From an uncultured Clostridia bacterium (GTDB lineage Bacteria > Bacillota > Clostridia > Oscillospirales > Acutalibacteraceae): 62,393 bases of DNA. Made by a program: the position numbers and the translations under genes. The stretch covers positions 1 to 62,393 of the forward strand of contig CAMMRL010000008.1 of NCBI GenBank assembly GCA_946499275.1, in the 5' to 3' direction. Under the pieces are notes generated by a model. It searched no databases, was not told the origin of the DNA, and worked only from the letters and a program-made list of their open reading frames with translations. Shown here piece after piece: positions 53,605 through 62,301 of this stretch. The number at the start of each line of letters is the position of its first letter. The stretch's first letter is position 1.

Positions 53605-54897
53605 ATGAAAACTTCCATCGTTATTCGCCTGACGGCGGCGCTGGTCTCTTTGCTGGCTGTCTCCGTCTGTCTGACGGCTTGCAGCAAAGGCGGCGGCCCG
53701 GAAACGGAATCCGGGCAGGCGTCGGCTCTGCAGGCAGAAAAGGGGAGAAAGCTGACGTTTATGCTCCCGGCGTTCGATTATCAGGACGATACCAAATTCG
53801 AAAATCAGGTTCTCCGGGAATTTCAGGAAAAATATCCCGATATAGAACTGGAGCTAGTCACCGCCTCCATCGATAACTGGATGGTCAGGCTGCGCACTAG
53901 CGCGGCCAGCAACGACCCGATCGACGTCTTCCAGGACAGCGCGAACAACAACCCCATGTACGCGCTGCGGGGGATCAACCAGCCTCTGCAGGATTATATC
54001 GACATGAGCAATCCCAATCTCCACAAGGAAACCATGGACACCGTCTTCTGCTATGACGGCAACTATTACGTGGCGGTGACGGAACCGGACCCCTGTGTGA
54101 TTTTCTATAACAAGGAGATCTTTGAAAACGAAGGCGTCGACAGCCCGCAGGAGCTGTATGAGGCGGGCGAATGGAATTTTGATTCCCTTACCCGGATCGC
54201 CAAGGAGCTGACGTACAGCGACAACAGCGGGAAGCGCTGGGGGCTGGCCTGCAATTATCCGTACCTCTTTTTCGGCGCGAACGCCACCTCTATGGTAAAG
54301 CTGGACGACAATTATCGGTACACCCTGAATATCAACGACCCCAACCTTCTGACCTCGCTGGAAGTGATCCAGGACGCCTGGTATACCAGCCAGTGGCAGG
54401 GCTGGGAATCCAATCCCTGGTCCACCTTCTACAGCGGCTCGGCGGCTATGCTGGCGGACTTCAAATGGACGGAACAGAACATAATCGAAGCGAAGGAATA
54501 CGGACTGTGTGACTTTGAATATGGGGTGGTCCCGATGGCCACCGGGCCGAACAATCCGGACGGCCTGACCCCTATGACCGCTTTCGGCTATGCGATGGGG
54601 AACGGCTGCGATACGCCGTATCATGCGGGAATCCTGATCGACATGTTGATCAACGCTGAAGCAGCCAATAACGCTGAAAACTATGCCTCCTATCCAGAAG
54701 AGCACCTGGCGCTGTATGAAGAACTGTCTCATAAACTGTATCCGATCAACAGCTACGATTCCGCCGTGGGCGGCGCCTTTGAGATCTGCCAGGCCATCGG
54801 CGCAGGACAGAGCATTCCGCAGGCGATTGCGGAGTACACCCCCATCTACCAGCAAAAAGTGGACGAGGCGAACGGCGTCGTGACCGGGGAGTCCTGA
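53605..54897 (+). CDS. Sugar ABC solute-binding lipoprotein (second importer)
   Basis: 430 residues. A lipoprotein signal (VSVCLTACSKGGG) is followed by a family 1 binding-protein fold: KLTFMLPAFDYQDDTKFENQ, ALRGINQPLQDYI, CVIFYNKEIFENEGVDSPQ and AMLADFKWTEQN. The ATG at 53605 follows AAAGGAAAA; upstream in-frame sequence belongs to the permease end. It lies 46 bases after the permease gene. Confidence 0.92.
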   Translation: MKTSIVIRLTAALVSLLAVSVCLTACSKGGGPETESGQASALQAEKGRKLTFMLPAFDYQDDTKFENQVLREFQEKYPDIELELVTASIDNWMVRLRTSAASNDPIDVFQDSANNNPMYALRGINQPLQDYIDMSNPNLHKETMDTVFCYDGNYYVAVTEPDPCVIFYNKEIFENEGVDSPQELYEAGEWNFDSLTRIAKELTYSDNSGKRWGLACNYPYLFFGANATSMVKLDDNYRYTLNINDPNLLTSLEVIQDAWYTSQWQGWESNPWSTFYSGSAAMLADFKWTEQNIIEAKEYGLCDFEYGVVPMATGPNNPDGLTPMTAFGYAMGNGCDTPYHAGILIDMLINAEAANNAENYASYPEEHLALYEELSHKLYPINSYDSAVGGAFEICQAIGAGQSIPQAIAEYTPIYQQKVDEANGVVTGES

Positions 54898-54953
54898 ACA
54901 GCCGTTCCCGGCGACTAAAGCCCTCAGCAGGCTAGAAAAGGCAGGGATATTCC

Positions 54954-56858
54954 ATGACGAAACACAAACGATTATGTGCTGGGCTGCTTGCCATCCTGTT
55001 GATCCTGACCGCCGCCGGCTGTCAGTCGGGCGGGGGGAGTTCCTCGTCCGGATCAACTACCTCCAGTACCGGAACGGAAACGTCCGACTCTTCGGGCTCC
55101 TCCTCCGGCGCGACTACTGGAAGCGGAACCTCGGACAGTTCCACTGGCGGGGCGGAGAACACCGGCGGATCGGGGACCGGCAGTCAGGTGCCCCCAACCA
55201 CTACCGCCGTTGTGACCAACCCCACGGAAAAGGAGTTCATCATTGCCAAAGACGGCGTGGCCCGCGCCTGTATCGTAATCCCGTCCTCCGCATCGGAAAA
55301 GGTAAAGACCGCGGCGGAAGATCTGCAAAATATTCTCGATCAGATGACCGGCGCCAAGCTGGAAATCGTGACGGATACCGCCACTCTTCCTCAACCCTAC
55401 CATCTCCTTGTCGGCCCCACGGCGCAGACCAAAGCGCTGGGGATTTCCCAGCCCACCGGCTACCCTTCCAAAGAGCGGGTAATTGTGAAACGGGAGGGTA
55501 ACAGCCTGGTGCTCATCGGAAACGATGACGCGGAATACAAGGGAACCCAGTTTGCTGTCAATATGTTCCTGGAGGCACTGGGCTGCGGGTGGTATGGGCC
55601 GCAAACTCTGTGGCAGGTAATCCCCTCCCTGAAAACCGTGGCGGTGGATACGCTGGATATTAATCATACGCCCACGTTTTCCGCCCGGATCAGCAACGTC
55701 TACGTCAACTACCAGAAGTTTTCGGAGCGGTGGTATATGGGCGGCGACAAGAAAAATGTCGGGCACAACATCACCACGCTCATCCCGCGGGATGAGTATT
55801 ATCCGGCGCACCCCGAATGGTTCGCCTTGGTGGACGGCAAGCGTGATCCGTACAGCGCATCGGATACCTACTGGCAGTATTGCTACACTAGTGAGGAGCT
55901 GGCCGCGGAGGTCGCTAAAAAGTTGATCGCCGTTTTTGATGAGGACCCTTACCTAACCAACTACGCGATCGGCGCAAACGACGGCTGGGAGAAAAACTGG
56001 TGCGAATGCAGCTCCTGTTCCCGCTTGGGGAACGACACCGACGAACTGCTGACCTTCGCCAACAACGTCGCCCGCGCGGTGGCAAAAAAGTATCCGGACA
56101 AGCAGCTCACCATCCTCAGCTATCATTCCATTTACTTTCCACCCTCCAGCGGGATCAAGGCCGAACCCAACGTGGAAGTGATGTTCTGCCGGGAGACCAG
56201 TATGATGGCTCCGCTGGACCTCAGTCTCAAGCTGCCCACCGGCTACAACGCTATCACGCATAACACGTACACCGAGTCCTGGCTGGACAATTTCACAAGC
56301 TATATCCAGAAAACCAACCTTCAAAACATTTCGATCTGGGAGTGGAACTGCATCGCGGCGGATAAGGCTGCCTGGGCGGAGATCCCCTGGGTTCAGGGCA
56401 ATGTCGCCACTCGCAACCAGAAGTTATGGAAGGACAATGGCGTCTCTTACATCTACTATGACCAGGGCCCCAGTCCCACCTATCGGGAGACCCGTGCCAG
56501 TTTCGCCCTGCGTTGGCCGCTATGGTACGTGTCCTCCAAGGCGATGTGGGATGGCAGCCTGTCCGGGGAGAAAATCCTGATGGACGCCTGCCAGAAGCTA
56601 TTCGGCGCAGCGGCACAGGAAATGTTCAACTACTACAAAGCTCTGGCCGACAGCAGCGAGCAGTGCCGATCTACTAACACCATCTGCTGGGTGCCGCCGG
56701 AACCGTCGGAAGTCTATACCCGGGAACGGGTGAAGGTGATCGATGCGGCCGTCGAAGCTGCCGAAGCCAAAATGAACAAAGTGACCGACATTCAGAAGGA
56801 ACGGATGGAGAACCAGTTCACCTATTGGTCGAACGCCAAAGGATTGCTATTTTATTGA
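54954..56858 (+). CDS. DUF4838 lipoprotein, predicted extracellular glycosidase-like
   Basis: 634 residues. A lipobox (LTAAGCQSGG) and a Ser/Gly/Thr-rich linker (about 25-90) precede a GH67N-like domain (about 95-215) and the DUF4838 barrel. The residues seen in the cytoplasmic paralogue are kept: EYYPAHPEWFALVDGKR, D343 in GANDG and C350-x-C352-x-x-C355, then IWEWNCIAADKAAWAEIPWV. It is the last gene of the locus. A localised pair, one outside and one inside, suggests initial attack at the surface and finishing in the cytoplasm. Confidence 0.85.
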   Translation: MTKHKRLCAGLLAILLILTAAGCQSGGGSSSSGSTTSSTGTETSDSSGSSSGATTGSGTSDSSTGGAENTGGSGTGSQVPPTTTAVVTNPTEKEFIIAKDGVARACIVIPSSASEKVKTAAEDLQNILDQMTGAKLEIVTDTATLPQPYHLLVGPTAQTKALGISQPTGYPSKERVIVKREGNSLVLIGNDDAEYKGTQFAVNMFLEALGCGWYGPQTLWQVIPSLKTVAVDTLDINHTPTFSARISNVYVNYQKFSERWYMGGDKKNVGHNITTLIPRDEYYPAHPEWFALVDGKRDPYSASDTYWQYCYTSEELAAEVAKKLIAVFDEDPYLTNYAIGANDGWEKNWCECSSCSRLGNDTDELLTFANNVARAVAKKYPDKQLTILSYHSIYFPPSSGIKAEPNVEVMFCRETSMMAPLDLSLKLPTGYNAITHNTYTESWLDNFTSYIQKTNLQNISIWEWNCIAADKAAWAEIPWVQGNVATRNQKLWKDNGVSYIYYDQGPSPTYRETRASFALRWPLWYVSSKAMWDGSLSGEKILMDACQKLFGAAAQEMFNYYKALADSSEQCRSTNTICWVPPEPSEVYTRERVKVIDAAVEAAEAKMNKVTDIQKERMENQFTYWSNAKGLLFY

Positions 56859-56924
56859 GAAGGGCAGGTCCTCTGCCCCGATACGGACGGTAAGGGCCTT
56901 CGTCAAGAAACCGCTTTATAGAGA

Positions 56925-56953
56925 AAGCCGCCTGTTGGAATGACAGGCGGCTT
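56925..56953. terminator. Perfect 11-bp hairpin after the DUF4838 lipoprotein gene
   Basis: AAGCCGCCTGT and ACAGGCGGCTT pair fully around a seven-base loop. The T-rich tail is on the minus side, so termination of the plus-strand operon is likely but not certain. It lies exactly where the polymerase fragment begins. Confidence 0.5.
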
Positions 56954-56956
56954 AAA

Positions 56957-57400
56957 ATTGAGGAAGAACTTACTTGGGTTACAGCCCGGATACGGGAATA
57001 TGACTTTGTGTGCGATACTGTGCAGATCGGGGTGCGGGACAACGAATTGCATAGCTATGAGCGCCAGGGGAAGCTCGCCTATCCCAACCGGCCGGCGCCG
57101 GCCCTGTTTGAGAAATCCTTCGAGCTGTACAAATGGAACCATTTGTCCGGCAAGCCGGTGCGCTTTTTGAGCGTGCGGGCCTGTCAACTATCGGTTAGGG
57201 AACATGAACAGCCTTCCCTTCTACCGGATGTGGCCGCTATCCAGAAGCAGGAGGAATTGGAAAGCACGGTGGACGCCCTGCGGGGCCGGTTCGGGCATTT
57301 TTCCGTGCGGAGAGGACGCCTGCTAACCGATCGGCAGCTATCCAACCTGAATCCCAAGGATGACCATATCATCCACCCGGAATCGTTTTTTAAAAGCTGA
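56957..57400 (+). pseudogene. C-terminal fragment of a Y-family DNA polymerase (DinB/UvrX type)
   Basis: Without a proper start, the frame reads ELTWVTARIREYDFVCDTVQ, LFEKSFELYKWNHLSGKPVR, FLSVRACQLSV and ends FGHFSVRRGRLLTDRQLSNL, NPKDDHIIHP. This is the little-finger part of Pol IV/UvrX-like translesion polymerases; the palm with the catalytic acidic residues is missing. It is a 5'-truncated relic. Confidence 0.8.
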
Positions 57401-57433
57401 GGGGCGACGTACAAACGGCGCCCCTCAGCTTTA
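57393..57433. terminator. Bidirectional terminator between converging genes
   Basis: AAAGCTGAGGGGCG pairs with CGCCCCTCAGCTTT around a loop of about 12 bases, serving the polymerase relic and the minus-strand DUF2383-like gene. Confidence 0.8.
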
Positions 57434-57460
57434 CTTACTATATTGTACCCGCTATTTCTC

Positions 57461-57895
57461 TTACAGGAACTGCCGCATGTCCACGGCCAGCTGTTCTTCC
57501 AGCTTGATGAGACGTTTGGTGATGTCCTTGGACACCTCATCCGCCGCCGCGTATTGGTTTAGATAGCGGGAGAGGGATTTGACCCCCATGTTGCAGCCGT
57601 CGGTCATCAGATCGGCGATGGTGTTGTCCGATTCGTCCATAACCAGCTTGACATTGGTTTTCATCCAGGACATCCCTTTGGCCATGGCGTTGGGTTCCTT
57701 GCCGTCATCGTGATACTTGTCCAGGAGAATCTGGATTTCCTCTTTCAGCTTCTCGTGCTCGCTTTTGCATTCGGTCAGATATTTCCTTAATTCTTCGCTG
57801 TGTGCATAATCCAGCACCTCGTCAATAGAGGAGACGCCCATTTTGATCCCGGCGTCACATTCCCGCAGCAGTTTGATGGTATCCTGTTCAATCAT
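57461..57895 (-). CDS. DUF2383-like ferritin-fold protein
   Basis: 144 residues, entirely helical: DTIKLLRECDAGIKMGVSSI, LRKYLTECKSEHEKLKEEIQ and a C-terminal KRLIKLEEQLAVDMRQFL, a four-helix-bundle pattern like DUF2383/PA2169-type proteins. Metal ligands are not obvious. The ATG at 57895 follows GGAGAGGATC. It is the only intact-looking gene in the decayed stretch 56.9-58.8 kb. Confidence 0.7.
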   Translation of the reverse strand: MIEQDTIKLLRECDAGIKMGVSSIDEVLDYAHSEELRKYLTECKSEHEKLKEEIQILLDKYHDDGKEPNAMAKGMSWMKTNVKLVMDESDNTIADLMTDGCNMGVKSLSRYLNQYAAADEVSKDITKRLIKLEEQLAVDMRQFL

Positions 57896-57971
57896 GATGA
57901 TCCTCTCCTTTTTTCATATAGGTTGTGCATTTCTCCGGCCGTTTATTCGTCCGCAATCCTTTAAGCACCGG

Positions 57972-58436
57972 CTAGCGAATCCCGCCGTTTTTAGCTTTGT
58001 GCATATACTCCACTACGCAGACTAGCCTGGGCTCCACCCACCGGGCATCCTCGTTGCCGTAGCCGGCCGGAGCCGGTTCATCGAAGGGCGGGCGGAACGC
58101 CCGCGGCAGAGCTTTGATTTTGGCAAAGGCCGCACCGCTCACCCCCAGGGTGACGTGGCCCTTGTAAAGCAGCTTTCCGCCGTCATACTGCCCCAGCACG
58201 ATGCTCGTCCTATGGTTGTCCTTGGGTATCCACCCGCACACTACAAAATCGTCGTCCATGAGATTTTTCATTTTCAGCCAGCTCTTTGTCCGTTTTCTCT
58301 GAAAATACAGGCTGTCCTTTTTCTTGGCGACAATACCCTCCAGTCCCTGCTCCCTGGCAAGCTGAAAGAGGGCGAGCGCCTGCCCGGCATCAAACACACG
58401 GGACACCGCCAGACGTTCCGATTCAAATGGGCACAT
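57972..58436 (-). pseudogene. C-terminal fragment of an ATP-dependent DNA ligase
   Basis: The frame holds ligase motifs IV and V (EGIVAKKKDSLYFQRKRTKS, WLKMKNLM) and the start of an OB-fold (DDFVVCGWIPKDNHRTSIVL). The lysine-adenylation motif and the first half of the nucleotidyltransferase domain are missing, and nothing coding for them lies upstream. It resembles small LigD-type ligases. Dead. Confidence 0.8.
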
Positions 58437-58463
58437 GAAGCAATCCTAAGGAAATCGCGCCTT

Positions 58464-58637
58464 TCATGGTTGCTGCCATTCGGTATTTCCTCCCTTTTGA
58501 TGCACAGTATTTTCTTCCTCCAGCGGATACAGGGAAATCACCTGATCCCATTCCGGCGAGTATCCCATATGCCATCGTCCGATGTACTGGCCCTGATAGT
58601 CATAGAGTTCCGTGTCGAATTCTTCTTCGATCCCCAT
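58464..58637 (-). CDS. Hypothetical protein, 57 aa
   Basis: The ATG at 58637 has AAGGGG upstream. The peptide starts MGIEEEFDTELYDYQGQYIG and is rich in acidic and aromatic residues. No family recognised; it could be a relic like its neighbours. Confidence 0.35.
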   Translation of the reverse strand: MGIEEEFDTELYDYQGQYIGRWHMGYSPEWDQVISLYPLEEENTVHQKGGNTEWQQP

Positions 58638-58698
58638 AATAAAGCCCCTTGGTATAGTCTGCCGAGACAGCCGCAAACTATGCCAAAGAGGTGAGCGT

Positions 58699-58836
58699 AT
58701 GGCTCGAAAGGTTTACGTGGAAGTGACGGCGCGGTTTGATACAGAGGGCAAAATCACGTTCACGGGCGGCAAGCAACAGTCTAAGCGTGGCTGGCAGACC
58801 GTACTTACACGTTTGACGTGTCCGCGAGGACCATAG
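58699..58836 (+). pseudogene. Truncated small protein of the KVYVEVTARF type
   Basis: The ATG at 58699 (AGAGGTGAG upstream) starts MARKVYVEVTARFDTEGKIT, which matches the N-terminus of a small clostridial protein family often found beside UvrX-type polymerases. The expected middle (W-x-D-G-R-x-Y) is then lost and the frame ends after 45 residues. The family itself has no known function. Confidence 0.5.
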
Positions 58837-58960
58837 GGCTTTGCCCGCTTGTAAAATACCGCCAGCTTTGCCGGTGGATGCTTATTGTATACTAGGGATA
58901 CCGAACCCTCCCGTTTCCCGGGAATAGGGGAGGAAAGTGGGATGAAAATCCCGGGAAGGC
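58837..58960. other. Intergenic region before the glycosyltransferase promoter
   Basis: No gene. It contains a GTATAC near 58889 and a C-rich/G-rich imperfect hairpin at about 58907-58933. Confidence 0.35.
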
Positions 58961-58990
58961 TTGCGTTGATAGGGGAAAGCGGGATATAAT
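58961..58990 (+). promoter_or_regulatory. Sigma-A promoter of the glycosyltransferase gene
   Basis: TTGCGT (58961-58966), an 18-base spacer and a perfect TATAAT (58985-58990); the leader is about 150 bases. Confidence 0.65.
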
Positions 58991-59144
58991 AGCACTGTAG
59001 GCCTGTGATGAAAAGATAGCATAAAAAGGAAGCCGCGGGAATAAACCGGCGGCGCGTTTTCCAGAATAGCAAACCGTTCCGGAAGAGGAGCCGGAAAGTA
59101 AAGGAACCCAATTGCCGAAAGTGAAAGAGAAGGCAGGAGATCCG

Positions 59145-60290
59145 ATGGAGAAAAAATTCAGCGTGTTAATGGTACCTTCCTGGTACCCGACGCCGGGCGC
59201 CCCGCTGCTTGGCACATTTTACAAGGAGCAGGCGGAAGCGCTGGCCGAACGGGGGATCCGGGTAGCGGTCGCCCACGTCAATGTAGGGGATGATTTCCGC
59301 CCGTCGCACAACGGCATCCGCCGGGAGGAAAGCGGCGGGGTGCTGGCCTATACCTATACCCGTCCCAACCTGACGCCCCGTTGGGAGAAAGGCCGCTGCT
59401 TCCAGCGCACCCGGATGCTCGAAGCGCTGTACCGGCGGATCGAAAAGGAGTGGGGGGTTCCGGATGTGATCAACCTCCGCTCCTCCCTGCACGGGTACGA
59501 GACAATGACGCTTTGTCGCCGACATGGGCTTCCGCTGTTTTTTATGGAGCATTCCTCCTTTGTGATGACCGAACCGGCGGATTCCCCGGCGGTTCGCCGT
59601 CTCCATACAGTGATGAAGGCGGCCAAGGTCAACGCCTGCGTGAGCAGCGCCCTGCGGGAGGTGATGGAACCGGCCGGCGAAACCCGCGTGATCCCCGACC
59701 CGGTAGATGGGTGTATGTTTTATCCTAAAGAGACGGCGGAGCGGAGGGAATTTGTCTTCCGCGCGATGGGGCAACTCCGCCCCATTAAGGGGTACGACGT
59801 GCTGATCCGGGCGTTCACGCTACTGAATAAACAGCAGCTAAAAAAGCCGGTGCGGCTGGAAATCGCCGGCGCAGGCGGGCAGCGGGAGAGCCTGCAGGCC
59901 CTCATTGACGGGACGGGGATCGGGGATTCCTGCCGGTTGGTGGGGACGGTTCCCCGGGAGCAGGCGGTGGATTTTATGAACGGCTGCGACTGTTTTGTCT
60001 GTTCTTCTCGGGTGGAAACGCTGTCTTGCGTGCTTAATGAAGCGGCGGCGTGCGGCAAGCCGGTGATCAGCACCCGTTGCGGCGGCCCGCTGGATATCGT
60101 AACGGAGGAGACCGGTCTGCTGGTCCCGGTGGACGACCCCGAAGCCATGGCGGCGGCGATGGAACGGATGATACAGACCGCCGGGGAGTACGATTCCGAC
60201 CGCATCCGTACCCTGACGTTGGAGCGGTTTGGCCGGGACGTGGTATGCGAGCGGCTGATCGCCGCCTGCCGGGACGCCGCCGGGCACTGA
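59145..60290 (+). CDS. GT4-family glycosyltransferase
   Basis: 381 residues in the two-Rossmann GT-B fold. The N-terminal half has LMVPSWYPTPGAPLLGTFYK; the C-terminal half has GQLRPIKGYDVLIRAF, CRLVGTVPREQAVDFM and LNEAAACGKPVISTRCGGPL, the GT4 donor-binding region with its E-x7-E-like acidic pair. The start is the ATG at 59145 with CAGGAG upstream; an in-frame TTG at 59112 is less likely. The sugar donor and acceptor are unknown. No other envelope-polymer genes adjoin it. Confidence 0.88.
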   Translation: MEKKFSVLMVPSWYPTPGAPLLGTFYKEQAEALAERGIRVAVAHVNVGDDFRPSHNGIRREESGGVLAYTYTRPNLTPRWEKGRCFQRTRMLEALYRRIEKEWGVPDVINLRSSLHGYETMTLCRRHGLPLFFMEHSSFVMTEPADSPAVRRLHTVMKAAKVNACVSSALREVMEPAGETRVIPDPVDGCMFYPKETAERREFVFRAMGQLRPIKGYDVLIRAFTLLNKQQLKKPVRLEIAGAGGQRESLQALIDGTGIGDSCRLVGTVPREQAVDFMNGCDCFVCSSRVETLSCVLNEAAACGKPVISTRCGGPLDIVTEETGLLVPVDDPEAMAAAMERMIQTAGEYDSDRIRTLTLERFGRDVVCERLIAACRDAAGH

Positions 60291-60396
60291 TATTTTTGGC
60301 CTTCCCCGCGTATATATCCCATATCCATAAGGCTGCGGACCTCCGCGGGGGATTCGCCGCCTTATGGAAAAATCGATGCATAAAGGAGACGGGCTC

Positions 60397-61227
60397 ATGC
60401 GAATACCGGAAAGCCGAACCCTTACCCCCCATCCGGGGGAGATCCCGTACTATACTTTTCCTTCTTTCGACGCATTCCCTTTTGTCCGCCACGGCTTTTC
60501 CACCCGCCTGGGCGGCGTGAGCGGCGGGGACTGCGAAAGTATGAACCTCAGCTACAGCCGCGGGGACGACCCCGCCGCCGTGCGGGAGAATTTCGAGCGG
60601 TTTTGCGGCGCGATCGGCGTACAGGCGGAAAACGTGGTCGTCTCCGCGCAGGAGCACCATATCAACCTGTATAATGCGACCGCGGCCGACCGCGGCCGCG
60701 GCGTGACCCGGGAAAAGGGATATGCCGATATCGACGGCCTACTGACCGACGAACCGGATGTGGTGCTCTGCACCCAGTATGCCGACTGCGTCCCTCTCTT
60801 TTTCCTGGACCCGGTCCACCGGGTGGTGGCGACCTCCCACGCAGGGTGGAAGGGGACGGCGGCCCGGATCGGCGCGGCAACGGTGGAGCGGATGGAAGCG
60901 GACTACGGTTGTCGGCGGGAGGATATCCTGGTGGGAATCGGCCCTTCCATCGGTTTTTGCTGCTTTGAAGTGGACGCCCCCGTATGGGATGTGTTTGCAG
61001 GGATGGAAGAATGGGCCCCCATATGCGGCCGGGACGACCGGAACGGCAAATTCCACATAGACCTGTGGGAGGTTAACCGCCGCATCCTGCTCGCCGCCGG
61101 TGTACGGGAGGACAATATCACGGTGACCGACCTATGCACCCACTGCCATCCGGACGTATTTTGGTCCCACCGGGCGACCGGGGGGCGACGGGGGAACCTC
61201 GGTGGATTTATTTCGCTAACGAAGTAA
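60397..61227 (+). CDS. pgeF: PgeF/YfiH-type protein (polyphenol oxidase family, purine nucleoside phosphorylase-like)
   Basis: 276 residues with the conserved metal and active-site motifs: FVRHGFSTRLGGVS, SAQEHHINLYNA, VVLCTQYADCVPLFFLD, VVATSHAGWKGTAARI and IGPSIGFCCFEVD. Members edit peptidoglycan precursors or act on adenosine; the old laccase name is doubtful. The ATG at 60397 follows AAAGGAGAC; in-frame ATGs at 60364 and 60376 are less well placed. It is about 105 bases after the glycosyltransferase gene. Confidence 0.92.
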   Translation: MRIPESRTLTPHPGEIPYYTFPSFDAFPFVRHGFSTRLGGVSGGDCESMNLSYSRGDDPAAVRENFERFCGAIGVQAENVVVSAQEHHINLYNATAADRGRGVTREKGYADIDGLLTDEPDVVLCTQYADCVPLFFLDPVHRVVATSHAGWKGTAARIGAATVERMEADYGCRREDILVGIGPSIGFCCFEVDAPVWDVFAGMEEWAPICGRDDRNGKFHIDLWEVNRRILLAAGVREDNITVTDLCTHCHPDVFWSHRATGGRRGNLGGFISLTK

Positions 61228-61297
61228 AGCACGGCGTGTTCCGAGAAGCCGGCGGTGTCGCTTCGTTAATATGTATTGTCAAAGCGGGGAAATGCTC

Positions 61298-62272
61298 ATG
61301 CCTTACCCATTCACCGATATGGTTTTGTATTTTTTCATTTACAGCTTCTGCGGATGGGCGATGGAAACCGTTCTGTGTTCGCTGCAGGAACGGCGGTTTG
61401 TCAACCGTGGATTTTTAAACGGGCCGCTTTGCCCGATTTACGGGTGTGGCGTGGCGCTGATGCTGGTTGTGCTGGTTCCCGTGCGCAACGGCATGGGAAA
61501 TCCCCTTTATGCGCTGCCGATTGTGTTTGCCATGGGTACGGTGCTGGCGTCCGTTGTCGAATATTTTACCTCTTGGGCGATGGAAAAGCTGTTCCACGCC
61601 CGCTGGTGGGATTATTCCCACTTCCGGTTTAACTTGAACGGCCGGATCTGCTTACATATTTCCCTAATCTGGGGCGTTCTGGCAACGGCTTTCCTTTACC
61701 TGGTGCAGCCGCTGCTGGAAACGTTGGTCGCTTGGCTTTACCGGACCGCAGAATGGCTGCCCGGAACGCTTGCCGCAGTTTTCAGCCTGATTTTCCTTAT
61801 CGACCTGGCGATTTCGGTCAACGTGGCGCGGGCGATCGGGAATAAGCTGGATCAACTGGATAAATGGAGCGAGCTGATCCGTGCGCATCTGGAGAGCCTG
61901 GAGCTTCCCACAAAGGAAGCGGTGGTGAGTAGGTTGGAAGCGGCGTACAGCCGATACGCCCGGCACAGCGCCCGCCTTGCCCAGGAGCATCGGGAGCGGA
62001 TGGTGGAGTGGCGTGCACTGCCGGAAGAAGCGATCCGCCGCCGCCTGATCGACGCTGCGGACGAGCTGAAGCGGCGTAAGGACAGCGCCATGGCCGGTAC
62101 CCGTGCCCTCCAGCGCCGGATGCTGCAGGCGTTCCCGCACCTGAACCGGCGGGGCAAGGGGACCGCGATTCCCGAATTGCGCGATTTCTGGAAGGGACAG
62201 CGGCAACGGAAAAAGGCCGGCCGGGAATCTGTCCGCCCGGATGACAAAACCGATACGAAAAGCCGGCAGTAA
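61298..62272 (+). CDS. CmpB-like (PF06541-type) membrane protein
   Basis: 324 residues. About six hydrophobic helices occupy residues 1-175, with the family motifs YFFIYSFCGWAMET, RGFLNGPLCPIYGCG and DYSHFRFNLNGRICL. A long Arg/Glu-rich helical cytoplasmic tail (about 180-320) follows. The family is named putative ABC transporter permease (CmpB), but the function is unproven. Three nearby ATGs are possible; 61298 has GGGG at the best distance. Confidence 0.8.
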   Translation: MPYPFTDMVLYFFIYSFCGWAMETVLCSLQERRFVNRGFLNGPLCPIYGCGVALMLVVLVPVRNGMGNPLYALPIVFAMGTVLASVVEYFTSWAMEKLFHARWWDYSHFRFNLNGRICLHISLIWGVLATAFLYLVQPLLETLVAWLYRTAEWLPGTLAAVFSLIFLIDLAISVNVARAIGNKLDQLDKWSELIRAHLESLELPTKEAVVSRLEAAYSRYARHSARLAQEHRERMVEWRALPEEAIRRRLIDAADELKRRKDSAMAGTRALQRRMLQAFPHLNRRGKGTAIPELRDFWKGQRQRKKAGRESVRPDDKTDTKSRQ

Positions 62273-62282
62273 AAACCGGGGC

Positions 62283-62301
62283 GTCCCGCCGCACGGCGGG
62301 A
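62283..62301. terminator. Short GC hairpin after the last gene
   Basis: TCCCGCC/GGCGGGA around a short loop, followed a few bases later by CTTTCT. A weak terminator candidate. Confidence 0.4.
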
